Shown here piece after piece: positions 1 through 9,099 of a stretch of DNA of 64,000 nt (its first letter is position 1; every line of letters starts with the position of its first letter). The position numbers and the translations under genes are program-made. The notes under the pieces were generated by a model. The model was not told where the DNA came from, did not search any database, and was given only the letters and a program-made list of their open reading frames with translations. This DNA is from Pseudomonadota bacterium (GTDB lineage: Bacteria > Pseudomonadota > Gammaproteobacteria > QQUJ01), in the NCBI GenBank assembly GCA_008501635.1, contig QQUJ01000010.1:1-64000 (forward strand), written 5' to 3'.

Positions 1-338
1 TCCAGCAGATGACGAAAATTGAGAATCGTCGTCTCGTCGGGAACCGGCTCACGCCCAAGGTCAATGCCGGCGAAAAGACACATGGAGCGAGATTCATACA
101 ACGCTTCCTCGGCGCCTGGATCCGACAAGTTGAACCAGTGTTGGAGGAAGTAGATGCGCAACATCCGTTCCAGTTCAATGGGGGGGCGCCCGTTTCCCGC
201 TTTGGGGTAGTGGGGTTCGATGAGCTCACAAAGCTGATCCCATGGAACCACAGCATCCATCTCCGAGAGAAACTTCTCTCGCCGGGTTGGTTTTCGAAAT
301 TGCTCAAATTCCCCCGCGGCAAATGTTTGCTGTTTCAT
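1..338 (-). CDS. IS5-family transposase, N-terminal 112 residues (runs off window)
   Basis: Minus-strand reading frame starting at the ATG at 338 and open to the window edge. It begins MKQQTFAAGEFEQF and continues through PHYPKAGNGRPPIELERML, FLQHWFNLSDPGAEEALY and VPDETTILNFRHLL. This is the DUF772 N-terminal region of IS5/IS1182-type DDE transposases, which helps position the enzyme on the element ends. The DDE catalytic residues would lie further on, outside the window. No stop or frameshift is seen in this portion, so the element may be intact. It sits just past the 3' end of spoT, with about 115 bp of non-coding sequence between them in which I see no gene. Confidence 0.85.
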   Translation of the reverse strand, partial: MKQQTFAAGEFEQFRKPTRREKFLSEMDAVVPWDQLCELIEPHYPKAGNGRPPIELERMLRIYFLQHWFNLSDPGAEEALYESRSMCLFAGIDLGREPVPDETTILNFRHLL

Positions 339-403
339 CGTTTTCTACCGGTTCCAAATAATGCGTGTATTGTCGCAAACTTTGGGACTTAATCAGAGAT
401 GCC
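1..403 (-). mobile_element. IS5-family insertion sequence, one end (partial)
   Basis: The outer end of an IS5-like element. The transposase reads inward off the left edge of the window. Its 5' non-coding end finishes with GGCATCTCTGATTAAG read on the minus strand (about 388-403). This resembles the terminal inverted repeats I know from one IS5 subgroup. The next four bases, CTAA (404-407), fit the YTAR target duplication typical of IS5 elements. The other end lies outside the window, so neither the duplication nor the full length can be confirmed. Confidence 0.75.
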
Positions 404-519
404 CTAAGGTGAGTAACGGGTTCATGTTTTGCAATGCCACATAGCTAGCCTACGCTCCGTTTCCCGCGAGTTTTACGTTAAGGACATTCAAAGCAGTTTA
501 AACGACATCGGGGGTTCTG

Positions 520-2661
520 TTAGCGCTTGGTGCGGGCGATACGTAGCACCTGTGGGATAGCGCGGATGCGGCGCATGATGCGCGCCAGGTGGACGCGGTC
601 TTTGACGGCGACGGTGAAATGCAGGGTGCTGTTCGCGCCGTCGCGTTCGTCGAGATTGACGTATTCGATGTTGGCGTCGCCATCCGAAATGACGGCTGCC
701 ACCGTTGCCAGGACGCCGCGCTGGTTGATGACTTCGACGCGCACCTCGACGGAAAAGTCCCCCTCTGTAGTGCTGGCCCACTCGACGTCGATCCACTTAT
801 CGCTGCGTTCACCCTGCTCGCGGAAGTTTTTGCAGTTCTCGGTGTGGATGACGATGCCGCGACCAACACTGACAAAACCCACAACCCGATCGCCGGGAAT
901 GGGGCGGCAGCATTTGCCGTAGGAGACCACCATTCCCTCGCTGCCCTTGATGGTCATGCGCGTATCGTCGTTGCTGCCGCTTACGACAGCGCCCTCGGGT
1001 TCGGGCAGAAGGCGGCGGGCCACCAGTTCCGGAAGCCGTTGCCCAAGACCGATCTGCTCGTAGAGACTGTCGTGATCGGCGAGCTGAAACTCTTTCGTCA
1101 ATCGATCGAGCGCGCCGCCGTCGAGTTGCTCCGGATCCTGACCCAGACCGAGCAGCACCTTTTCCAGCAGATGGCGACCGAGACGCACGGCATCCTCGCG
1201 TTGCAGCTTCTTCAGATAACTGCGGATTCCGGCACGCGCCTTGGCGGTGACCACGAAATTGAGCCAGGCTGGATTGGGACGCGCCGTCTTCGCGGCAATG
1301 ATTTCCACGGTCTGACCGTTGGCGAGCGATGTACGCAGCGGTGCGAGTCGCCGGTCGATCTTGGCCGCGACGCAGGTGTTGCCGACATCGGAGTGCACGG
1401 CATAGGCGAAATCGACCGGGGTCGCGCCCCGCGGTAGCTGTTTGATTTCGCCCTTGGGGGTAAACACGTAGATCTCGTCGGGGAAGAGATCGATCTTGAC
1501 GTTTTCCAGAAACTCCAGGGAATTGCCGGCGTTCTTCTGCATCTCCAGCAGGCTGCGCAACCACTCGCGAGCGCGCGCCTGCGCACCGGACCCGAGTTTC
1601 TCCCCCGCTTTGTACAGCCCGTGCGCAGCGATGCCGGCCTCGGCAATGCGGTGCATGTCCTCGGTGCGGATCTGAACCTCGATGGGCAGGCCGAAGGGGC
1701 CGAAGAGTACGGTGTGCAGTGACTGGTAGCCGTTGGCCTTGGGGATGGCGATGTAGTCCTTGAATTTGCCGGGTACCGGTTTGTAGAGATTGTGTACCGC
1801 ACCGAGAACGCGATAACAGGTATCGACTTTGTCGACGATGATGCGAAAGGCGTAGACATCCTGAACCTCGGTGAACGACAGCCCCTTTTCGCGCATTTTG
1901 CGGTAGATGCTGTAGAGGTGCTTCTCGCGTCCGATCACACGACCCGACAGATCCTCCTCGCGCAGGCGGCGTTTGAGGGCGGTCTCGATCTTCTTGGTGA
2001 GTTCCTTGCGGTTGCCGCGCGCCTGGATGACGGATTTGCGCAGCACGCGGTAGCGCATCGGATACATGGCGGCGAAACCCAGATCCTCGAGTTCGATGCG
2101 CAGATTGTTCATGCCCAAACGACTGGCGATGGGGACGAAGATCTCCAGTGTCTCGCGGGCGATGCGCCGGCGCTTCTCCGGCTTCAGTGCGCCGAGGGTG
2201 CGCATGTTGTGCAGCCGGTCGGCGAGCTTGATGAGGATGACGCGGATATCGCGGGTCATGGCCAGCATCATCTTGCGGAAATTCTCCGCCTGGGCCTCGG
2301 CCGGATTCTCTAACTCGATCTGGCTGAGCTTGCTGACGCCGTCGACCAGTTCCGCCTCCTCCTCGCCGAAGGCCTCGATGAGTTGCTCCTTGCTGACCAG
2401 GGTGTCTTCGAGGACGTCATGCAGGAGCGCGGCGATGATGCTCTGGTGATCCATGCGCATCTCGGCCATGACGCGCGCCACCTCCAGGGGGTGGAAGACA
2501 TAGGGCTCGCCGCTGGCCCGGTATTGGCCGTCGTGGGCTTCGGCGCTATAGAGATAGGCACGGTAGACCTCGGCGATCTGTTTGCGGTCGAGGTAGTCCT
2601 CGAGCATGGTGCACAGATCGTTAACGCGAAAACTGGGATGGCTGAGGTCGGTTGCGCTCAC
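520..2661 (-). CDS. spoT: Bifunctional (p)ppGpp synthetase/hydrolase SpoT
   Basis: 713-residue RelA/SpoT-family enzyme that makes and degrades the stringent-response alarmone (p)ppGpp in the cytoplasm. Domain order fits the long family form: HD hydrolase domain (about 25-180, with HDVLEDT at 81-87), synthetase domain (about 235-350, with GKFKDYIA near 298 and EVQIRTEDMHRIAE near 328), a TGS domain (about 390-450) and a C-terminal ACT domain (about 640-713). The KFKD form of the synthetase loop is the basic type of bifunctional enzymes rather than the acidic type of RelA. The chosen start is GTG; an ATG 18 codons later (2607) also fits the E. coli N-terminus, and neither has a strong ribosome site. 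It follows rpoZ in the usual order but is separated from it by a terminator hairpin. Confidence 0.95.
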   Translation of the reverse strand: MSATDLSHPSFRVNDLCTMLEDYLDRKQIAEVYRAYLYSAEAHDGQYRASGEPYVFHPLEVARVMAEMRMDHQSIIAALLHDVLEDTLVSKEQLIEAFGEEEAELVDGVSKLSQIELENPAEAQAENFRKMMLAMTRDIRVILIKLADRLHNMRTLGALKPEKRRRIARETLEIFVPIASRLGMNNLRIELEDLGFAAMYPMRYRVLRKSVIQARGNRKELTKKIETALKRRLREEDLSGRVIGREKHLYSIYRKMREKGLSFTEVQDVYAFRIIVDKVDTCYRVLGAVHNLYKPVPGKFKDYIAIPKANGYQSLHTVLFGPFGLPIEVQIRTEDMHRIAEAGIAAHGLYKAGEKLGSGAQARAREWLRSLLEMQKNAGNSLEFLENVKIDLFPDEIYVFTPKGEIKQLPRGATPVDFAYAVHSDVGNTCVAAKIDRRLAPLRTSLANGQTVEIIAAKTARPNPAWLNFVVTAKARAGIRSYLKKLQREDAVRLGRHLLEKVLLGLGQDPEQLDGGALDRLTKEFQLADHDSLYEQIGLGQRLPELVARRLLPEPEGAVVSGSNDDTRMTIKGSEGMVVSYGKCCRPIPGDRVVGFVSVGRGIVIHTENCKNFREQGERSDKWIDVEWASTTEGDFSVEVRVEVINQRGVLATVAAVISDGDANIEYVNLDERDGANSTLHFTVAVKDRVHLARIMRRIRAIPQVLRIARTKR

Positions 2662-2748
2662 TGGCTCGGATCAAGTTGCACTGCACCATCCTGATCATAC
2701 ACCGTTGCGCTCAGGTTTGTACCCGGTTGGAACCTGTTCGCAGCCCAC

Positions 2749-2776
2749 AAAAAAGCCGCGCGGTGCGCGGCTTTTT
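2749..2776 (-). terminator. Intrinsic terminator downstream of rpoZ
   Basis: Near-perfect hairpin: AAAAAAGCCGCGC, a short loop, then GCGCGGCTTTTT. It has a GC-rich stem and a T run in either direction. It lies 20 bp beyond the rpoZ stop in the direction of transcription and before spoT. Most rpoZ transcripts should therefore end here, and spoT must depend on readthrough or its own promoter. Confidence 0.85.
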
Positions 2777-2797
2777 GGGGTTATTGTGGCCTGGAAC

Positions 2798-3061
2798 TCA
2801 GACGATCTCTTCCCGCACCTCCTCATCACTGAGGGTCGATTCCAGGGCGTGCTCGGCGGCCATGACCTCATCAAGGATGGAAGCATCGATGTTGCCACAG
2901 GCGATTTCACGCAACGCCACCACGGTGGGTTTGTCGTTGTCCCACGGCACCGTCGGATTGGCACCCATGGCCAGCTGTCGGGCGCGTTTGGTGGCCACCA
3001 TCACCAGCTGAAAGCGGTTGTCCACTCGTTCGAGACAGTCTTCTACCGTTACACGTGCCAT
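2798..3061 (-). CDS. rpoZ: DNA-directed RNA polymerase omega subunit
   Basis: 87-residue omega subunit, which assists folding and assembly of the beta-prime subunit of RNA polymerase and, in E. coli, forms part of a ppGpp site. The N-terminus [20 protein letters not shown] and the block [16 protein letters not shown] match the family closely. Length is near the usual 80-91. It sits between gmk upstream and spoT downstream, the common gammaproteobacterial order, and ends in a strong terminator. Confidence 0.95.
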   Translation of the reverse strand: MARVTVEDCLERVDNRFQLVMVATKRARQLAMGANPTVPWDNDKPTVVALREIACGNIDASILDEVMAAEHALESTLSDEEVREEIV

Positions 3062-3129
3062 AACGAACTCCGTTGTACGTTGATTTCACCGAGCGGGGCG
3101 AGCGCGCAAGTCTACCCGATTCGCCGGGG

Positions 3130-4633
<1,504 letters not shown>

Positions 4634-4651
4634 AGGTGGAATGTCCCGGGG

Positions 4652-4682
4652 TTCGAGGCCGGTTCCCTCAACCGGCTATAAT
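4652..4682 (+). promoter_or_regulatory. Candidate sigma-70 promoter for rph
   Basis: A perfect TATAAT (4677-4682) lies 32 bp before the rph start in the short yicC/rph divergent gap. The best upstream match, TTCGAG at 4652, is poorly conserved and 19 bp away, so only the -10 element is convincing. Confidence 0.4.
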
Positions 4683-4713
4683 CGCGCCTATTTATAACAG
4701 CGAAGGAAGTGAT

Positions 4714-5439
4714 ATGCGACCCAGTGGCCGTGCCCCTGATCAATTGCGTCCCGTGCTCCTCACCCGCCACTATACAAGACACGCCGAGGGCTCGGTGTTG
4801 GTGGAGTTTGGTGACACACGGGTGCTGTGCACCGCCACGGTGGAGGAGCGGGTACCCGGCTTTCTGCGCGGCAAGGGCAGCGGCTGGGTAACCGCCGAGT
4901 ACGGCATGCTGCCTCGCTCGACCGGTGAACGCATGGCGCGCGAGGCGGCACGGGGGCGTCAAGGCGGCCGCACCATGGAGATCCAGCGCCTGATCGGGCG
5001 CTCGCTGCGCGCCGTGCTCGATATGCAGGCCCTGGGTGAGCGGACCATCACGCTCGATTGCGATGTGATCCAGGCCGATGGCGGGACGCGCACCGCCTCG
5101 ATTACCGGGGCCTATGTGGCGTTGGTGGATGCGGTCAACGGTCTGCGCCAAGCGGGACTCCTGAAACGCGATCCGATTCACGGCGCTCTGGCCTCGGTGT
5201 CGGTGGGGATCTATCACGGGGTGCCGGTGCTCGATCTTGACTATGCCGAGGATAGCGATGCCGAAACGGATATGAACGTCGTTATGAACGACGCAGGCGC
5301 CTTCATTGAAGTGCAGGGCACCGCGGAGGGCCATGCCTTCCGTCGCGAAGAACTGGATGCGATGTTGAACCTTGCGGTGGGCGGGATCCAAACTTTGTTG
5401 GAGGAGCAGCGCACGGCCCTGGCCGAGGGGACGTCATGA
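4714..5439 (+). CDS. rph: Ribonuclease PH
   Basis: 241-residue phosphorolytic 3'-5' exoribonuclease that trims tRNA 3' ends using phosphate and forms a hexameric ring. Start [14 protein letters not shown] is preceded by GAAGGA at 4702, so this ATG is preferred over an earlier in-frame one at 4636. Family signatures include [33 protein letters not shown], the phosphate-site region [35 protein letters not shown] and the acidic metal site [14 protein letters not shown]. Length matches E. coli RNase PH (238). Its stop overlaps the rdgB start (ATGA), indicating translational coupling. Confidence 0.96.
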   Translation: MRPSGRAPDQLRPVLLTRHYTRHAEGSVLVEFGDTRVLCTATVEERVPGFLRGKGSGWVTAEYGMLPRSTGERMAREAARGRQGGRTMEIQRLIGRSLRAVLDMQALGERTITLDCDVIQADGGTRTASITGAYVALVDAVNGLRQAGLLKRDPIHGALASVSVGIYHGVPVLDLDYAEDSDAETDMNVVMNDAGAFIEVQGTAEGHAFRREELDAMLNLAVGGIQTLLEEQRTALAEGTS

Positions 5440-6038
5440 CGCGAATCGTCCTGGCCAGCAATAACGCCGGCAAGGCGCGTGAGTTCGGCGCGATGCTGGA
5501 TGGGCTGGGCGTGGAAGTGGTGCCGCAGTCGGAGTTTGGCGTGCCCGAAGTGGACGAGACCGGATTGACCTTTGTTGAGAACGCCATCCTCAAGGCGCGC
5601 GCAGCGGCGAAGATCTCAGACCTGCCGGCGTTGGCGGATGATTCAGGCCTCGAGGTGGATGCCCTGCAGGGGGCACCAGGGATCTACTCGGCCCGTTATG
5701 CCGGCGTTCCTGGGGACGACAGGGCCAATAACACCAGGTTGCTGACGAAACTGGCCGGATTGCCGGACGCGCAGCGCACGGCGCGTTTCCAGTGTTTGCT
5801 GGTGTTGATGCGCCATGGCGACGACCCCACACCGTGGATTTTCCAGGGGACCTGGGAAGGCCGCATCCTGCGTGCTCCGCAGGGCGAAAACGGGTTTGGC
5901 TACGATCCGCTCTTCTTCGTCCCGGAGCAGGGATGCAGTTCGGCACAGTTGGCACCCGAGGTGAAGAATCGCCTCAGTCATCGCGGACAGGCGCTGCAGA
6001 AATTTTACACTCGACTGCAGCACGAACCGCTGCGTTGA
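5436..6038 (+). CDS. rdgB: dITP/XTP pyrophosphatase
   Basis: 200-residue Ham1/RdgB nucleotide pyrophosphatase that hydrolyses non-canonical dITP, ITP and XTP to monophosphates, keeping deaminated purines out of DNA. Motifs: [12 protein letters not shown] (6-17, triphosphate binding), [15 protein letters not shown], the catalytic acidic site [11 protein letters not shown] (about 67-77), [10 protein letters not shown], and [10 protein letters not shown] near 150. Length is typical (E. coli 197). The ATG overlaps the rph stop by four bases, so the two are co-translated. Confidence 0.95.
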   Translation: MTRIVLASNNAGKAREFGAMLDGLGVEVVPQSEFGVPEVDETGLTFVENAILKARAAAKISDLPALADDSGLEVDALQGAPGIYSARYAGVPGDDRANNTRLLTKLAGLPDAQRTARFQCLLVLMRHGDDPTPWIFQGTWEGRILRAPQGENGFGYDPLFFVPEQGCSSAQLAPEVKNRLSHRGQALQKFYTRLQHEPLR

Positions 6039-6064
6039 CGGGATGGCCGACTGCGCATCGGGCG

Positions 6065-7207
6065 GTGACTCCACTCTCTCTCTATGTACATATCCCCTGG
6101 TGCGAGAAAAAGTGCCCCTACTGCGACTTTAACTCCCATACCGCACCGGGGCCGCTACCCGAGCGCGAGTACCTGCTGGCGTTACGCCGTGATCTCGAGT
6201 TCGATCGGGCGCTTGCCGATGGACGAACGGTTGAGACCGTGTTCATTGGCGGTGGTACCCCGAGCCTGCTGTCGGTGGAGTTCTACGAGGGGCTGCTGGA
6301 GGCGATTCGCAACTGTGTACCGGTCGCGTCCGCCGCCGAAGTCACCCTCGAGGCTAATCCCGGGACCGTAAAGCCCGGGTATCTGGGTGCTTTGCGCGCC
6401 ATCGGGATCAATCGGCTTTCGATGGGTGTGCAGAGTTTCAACGATGATCTGCTAGGGCGTATCGGGCGGATACACGATGCGCGCCAGGCGCTGATCGCGG
6501 TGGAGGATGCGCGGGCGGCCGGTTTCGAGAATCTCAACCTCGATCTCATGTTCGGCCTGCCCGGACAGGATTTGATCATGGCGCGCAGCGATCTCGATCA
6601 GGCTATCGCATTGGCGCCCGAACATCTCTCCTACTATCAGCTCACCATCGAGCCCAACACAGCATTTGGGCGCCGCCCCCCCAGGCTGCCGCAGGACGAT
6701 CTCCTTTGGCGCTTCCAGGAGCAGGGTGTCACCCGTCTGGCAGAAGCGGGCTACGATCGGTATGAGGTATCGGCTTATACCCGTGGCCGCCCCTCCCGGC
6801 ACAATCGTAACTATTGGGAGTTTGGCGATTACCTGGGGATAGGCGCCGGCGCGCATGGTAAGGCAACGCTGGCGGAGGGACGCTACCTGCGGACCGTCAA
6901 AGTTTCCAACCCCAACGGGTATCTGCGTCATGCGGGGCGGGAATCGGGGGTGACGCGGACCGTTCTGGATACGCCGGCCGACATCACCGTGGAGTTCATG
7001 CTGAACGCGTTGCGCCTGGTCAAAGGGTTTCCGGTAACACTGTTCGAGGAACGCACGGGTAGCGCAGCGGCAGGGATCGCCGGGATCTGTCAGCAGGCGG
7101 TCAGCGATGGTCTGCTGGCCGTGGACGGTGCCTCGCTGCGGCCTACCGCACTGGGGTTGCGCTACCTGGATACGCTTCTCGAGCGATTCGTCATGGAGCA
7201 GGCATAG
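6065..7207 (+). CDS. hemW: HemW-like radical SAM haem chaperone
   Basis: 380-residue radical SAM protein of the HemW type, formerly annotated as oxygen-independent coproporphyrinogen oxidase. The 4Fe-4S motif is CEKKCPYC (Cx3Cx2C) followed by DFNSH. True HemN enzymes have a further Cys at that point, so this is HemW, a haem chaperone for respiratory enzymes. Other family blocks: VFIGGGTPSLL, EANPGT, GINRLSMGVQSF, DLMFGLPGQ, HLSYYQLTIEPNT, the HNRNYWEFGDYLGIGAGAH segment, and a C-terminal winged-helix-like region. The start is taken as GTG at 6065, 26 bp after rdgB, giving a length like E. coli HemW; an in-frame TTG at 6035 overlapping the rdgB stop is the alternative. Confidence 0.9.
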   Translation: MTPLSLYVHIPWCEKKCPYCDFNSHTAPGPLPEREYLLALRRDLEFDRALADGRTVETVFIGGGTPSLLSVEFYEGLLEAIRNCVPVASAAEVTLEANPGTVKPGYLGALRAIGINRLSMGVQSFNDDLLGRIGRIHDARQALIAVEDARAAGFENLNLDLMFGLPGQDLIMARSDLDQAIALAPEHLSYYQLTIEPNTAFGRRPPRLPQDDLLWRFQEQGVTRLAEAGYDRYEVSAYTRGRPSRHNRNYWEFGDYLGIGAGAHGKATLAEGRYLRTVKVSNPNGYLRHAGRESGVTRTVLDTPADITVEFMLNALRLVKGFPVTLFEERTGSAAAGIAGICQQAVSDGLLAVDGASLRPTALGLRYLDTLLERFVMEQA

Positions 7208-7246
7208 GGCCTTGAGGTGTCGGCTTATCAAACACTTATGATCCCC

Positions 7247-7459
7247 TTATGCACAGGACAGCCGTTTTTGACGTGTGCCGGACCGACGGACGCCTGAATC
7301 ACAATATGTTTTGTTGTCCTCTTGTTAACATGTTGTTTTTAATCGTTTATTACAAATTGACTACTTTTTGACCAGTCTGACAGCAAACCTATCGCCAAGC
7401 CTCCGAGGAGTGGTTGTCGTCAATTCATCCACAAAGTTATCCACAGATTCTGTGGATAA
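7247..7459. other. DnaA-box cluster with AT-rich tract (oriC-like)
   Basis: The 422-bp gap between hemW and the next gene (7208-7629) holds no recognisable gene. It contains three exact matches to the DnaA box TTATNCACA: TTATGCACA at 7247-7255, TTATCCACA at 7437-7445, and its inverse TGTGGATAA at 7451-7459. The last two form a near-symmetric pair 5 bp apart. A one-mismatch copy, TCATCCACA, lies at 7425-7433 in the same orientation and 12 bp from its neighbour. Between the boxes, about 7300-7370 is strikingly AT-rich for this genome, like a DNA unwinding element. It could be oriC, a secondary DnaA-titration site or a DnaA-controlled promoter. Confidence 0.6.
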
Positions 7460-7629
7460 TCTCCATTTATCATTGCAGTCACTGACTTAGCGTTGTTTGA
7501 TAAGAAGGGACGGGAGCGATTTCGGCTAACTTGAACAGCGACACAAGAACCGCGGTACCCATTTGGTTCATTCGGTTGTGCTAAGTTGAGGTTGATATGG
7601 ATGCCAATGTCTAACGGGGAGGCATGCCT

Positions 7630-7977
7630 ATGCAGAAGCCCGGTACCGGCAGTCTCGATTTCAACGCGTGGAGAGATCTGGCATCACGCGATCCGGCGGC
7701 ATTTGAGGAGCGTCGCAACGCAACGGTGCAAGCCTTGATCGAACGTGTTCCGCAGGAACGTCGAGCACGGATGTGGTGTCTGCAGTGGCGAATCGACCAG
7801 GTTCGCAAACGGGCGCGAACTCCCATGGTAGGGTGCCTCTCGGTATACGGCATGATGTGGGATTCGCTGGTGGGACGAGGTGGTTTGGCCGAGAAACTGA
7901 ATCAGCTGGGGGCCGGACCGGAAGGCGCACGACCACCGCAGAGTGCCGAGATCATTCGTTTATTGCCGCGTGGTTGA
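7630..7977 (+). CDS. DUF3135-family small protein
   Basis: 115-residue cytoplasmic protein. The pattern [20 protein letters not shown], then [19 protein letters not shown] and [10 protein letters not shown], is what I recognise as the DUF3135 family of gammaproteobacteria. Its function is unknown. Two ATGs are available: the one at 7624 lies only 1 bp from the ribosome site GGGGAGG (7616-7622), so the second, at 7630 with 7-bp spacing, is the better start. It stands alone just after the DnaA-box gap. No signal peptide or membrane segment is seen. Confidence 0.75.
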   Translation: MQKPGTGSLDFNAWRDLASRDPAAFEERRNATVQALIERVPQERRARMWCLQWRIDQVRKRARTPMVGCLSVYGMMWDSLVGRGGLAEKLNQLGAGPEGARPPQSAEIIRLLPRG

Positions 7978-8056
7978 GTCTGTTGTTGCCGCCACCATTC
8001 AAAATCCGTATGATTGCGGGCTCGTTGAATTTCGAGCCCATAGAAGGTATTCAGCC

Positions 8057-8266
8057 ATGAAGCCGGACATCCATCCCGCCTACAGCGAGATCACGGTCAC
8101 CTGTAGCTGCGGAACCAGTTTCCAAACGCGTTCGACGGCCGGGCATGATCTGCATATAGAGGTTTGCTCCGCGTGTCACCCCTTTTACACCGGCAAGCAG
8201 AAGATCGTGGATACGGCTGGCCGCGTCGATAAATTTCGTCGGAAGTACGGTACGCGCAATAAATAA
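8057..8266 (+). CDS. rpmE: 50S ribosomal protein L31, zinc-binding form
   Basis: 69-residue L31. The start [19 protein letters not shown] and the later [15 protein letters not shown] place four cysteines as in the zinc-binding (C+) type of L31, rather than the zinc-free paralogue made under zinc limitation. The C-terminus [11 protein letters not shown] is also typical. The stop overlaps the ATG of the next gene by one base (TAATG). An intrinsic terminator lies 30 bp downstream, inside that next gene. Confidence 0.95.
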   Translation: MKPDIHPAYSEITVTCSCGTSFQTRSTAGHDLHIEVCSACHPFYTGKQKIVDTAGRVDKFRRKYGTRNK

Positions 8267-9081
8267 TGCCGGTTACGCTCAGTGGATTCGCACAAAAGGC
8301 GCTCCTTGGGAGCGCCTTTTGTTTTTTGGCCCTGGCGTTTGCATCCGCTTGGGGGCAGGATTCGCAATGCACAAGCGATGCCTATGATCTGATCGCAGAG
8401 GTTCGCGAGGTCATCGATGGCGATAGCGTTCTTCTGACTGACGGTCGCCAGGTGCGCTTTATCGGCGTCAACACGCCGGAACGAGCAAAAGAGGGGCGGG
8501 TTGCTGAACCCCTGGCTGACGCTGCCCGTGCCGCCCTCATCGGCTACCTGGCAAGCGGGAATAATCGTATTGCGCTGGATTTTGACAGTGAGCTACAGGA
8601 TCGATACGGACGGCTGCTTGCGCATGTGTTTCTTCCGGACGGAGCCAGCCTGAGCGCCCGCCTGATCCAGGATGGGTGGGGGCTGGCCATCGCCGTACCG
8701 CCCAATCTCGCGCTGCAGGATTGTTACCGTCTGGCGGAGCAGGAAGCGCGCACCCGCAGGCGGGGTGTATGGGCGGATGCCTACTACGGCGCACGTGATG
8801 CCGGGGTGCTCGAAACGCGCGCGACGGGATTCATGAGGGTCAAGGGGAGGCTTGATCGAATCGGGTTCAGCCGTAGTGCCTTATGGCTGCAAATCGGTCG
8901 TTTGGGGGTGCGCATCGATAAGCGATATCTGCCCCATTTTCGACACTGGAATTTTCACGCTTTACAAGGACTCGAACTGGAAGTGAGGGGTTGGGTCAGC
9001 GGGCAAGGTGGGCGCTTACGGATGAATCTCAAACATCCCAATGATCTGGAAGTGCTGACCGCCAGTCAGGCACGGGAGTAG
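8266..9081 (+). CDS. Exported staphylococcal-nuclease-like protein
   Basis: 271-residue SNase-fold protein with an N-terminal signal peptide (basic start, hydrophobic LLGSAFCFLALAFASA, likely cut near residue 28-30), so it acts outside the cytoplasm. The nuclease domain (about 42-175) has the metal/phosphate motifs VIDGDSVLL (49-57), VRFIGVNTPE (63-72) and DRYGRLLAHVFL (112-123), plus the closing RRRGVWA. In the Staphylococcus enzyme the second motif is VDTPE, so the calcium-ligand Asp is Asn69 here. The C-terminal about 100 residues form an extra OB-like region (VKGRLDRIGF, RGWVSGQGGRLRMNL). The first 21 codons carry the rpmE terminator, so full-length message requires readthrough. Whether it cuts DNA or RNA is unknown. 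Confidence 0.85.
   Translation: MPVTLSGFAQKALLGSAFCFLALAFASAWGQDSQCTSDAYDLIAEVREVIDGDSVLLTDGRQVRFIGVNTPERAKEGRVAEPLADAARAALIGYLASGNNRIALDFDSELQDRYGRLLAHVFLPDGASLSARLIQDGWGLAIAVPPNLALQDCYRLAEQEARTRRRGVWADAYYGARDAGVLETRATGFMRVKGRLDRIGFSRSALWLQIGRLGVRIDKRYLPHFRHWNFHALQGLELEVRGWVSGQGGRLRMNLKHPNDLEVLTASQARE
8294..8327 (+). terminator. Intrinsic terminator of rpmE inside the next gene
   Basis: Stem GGCGCTCC (8298-8305), loop TTG, then GGAGCGCC (8309-8316), flanked by AAAA on the left and TTTTGTTTTTT on the right. This is a textbook Rho-independent terminator. It falls wholly within the signal-peptide codons of the downstream nuclease gene. Confidence 0.85.
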
Positions 9082-9099
9082 CCGATCAGGGAGCTTCAG

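Noticed and set aside
9-392. Plus-strand 127-codon frame at the left edge
   Set aside because: It is antisense to the IS5-type transposase, whose minus-strand translation matches the family.
589-1437. Long plus-strand open frame opposite spoT
   Set aside because: It lies wholly within spoT in the antisense frame, as expected for GC-rich codon use, and has no recognisable domain or ribosome site.
4640-4700. tRNA-like GGTTCGAGGCC sequence between yicC and rph
   Set aside because: Only a T-loop-like match; no acceptor, D or anticodon stems can be built around it.
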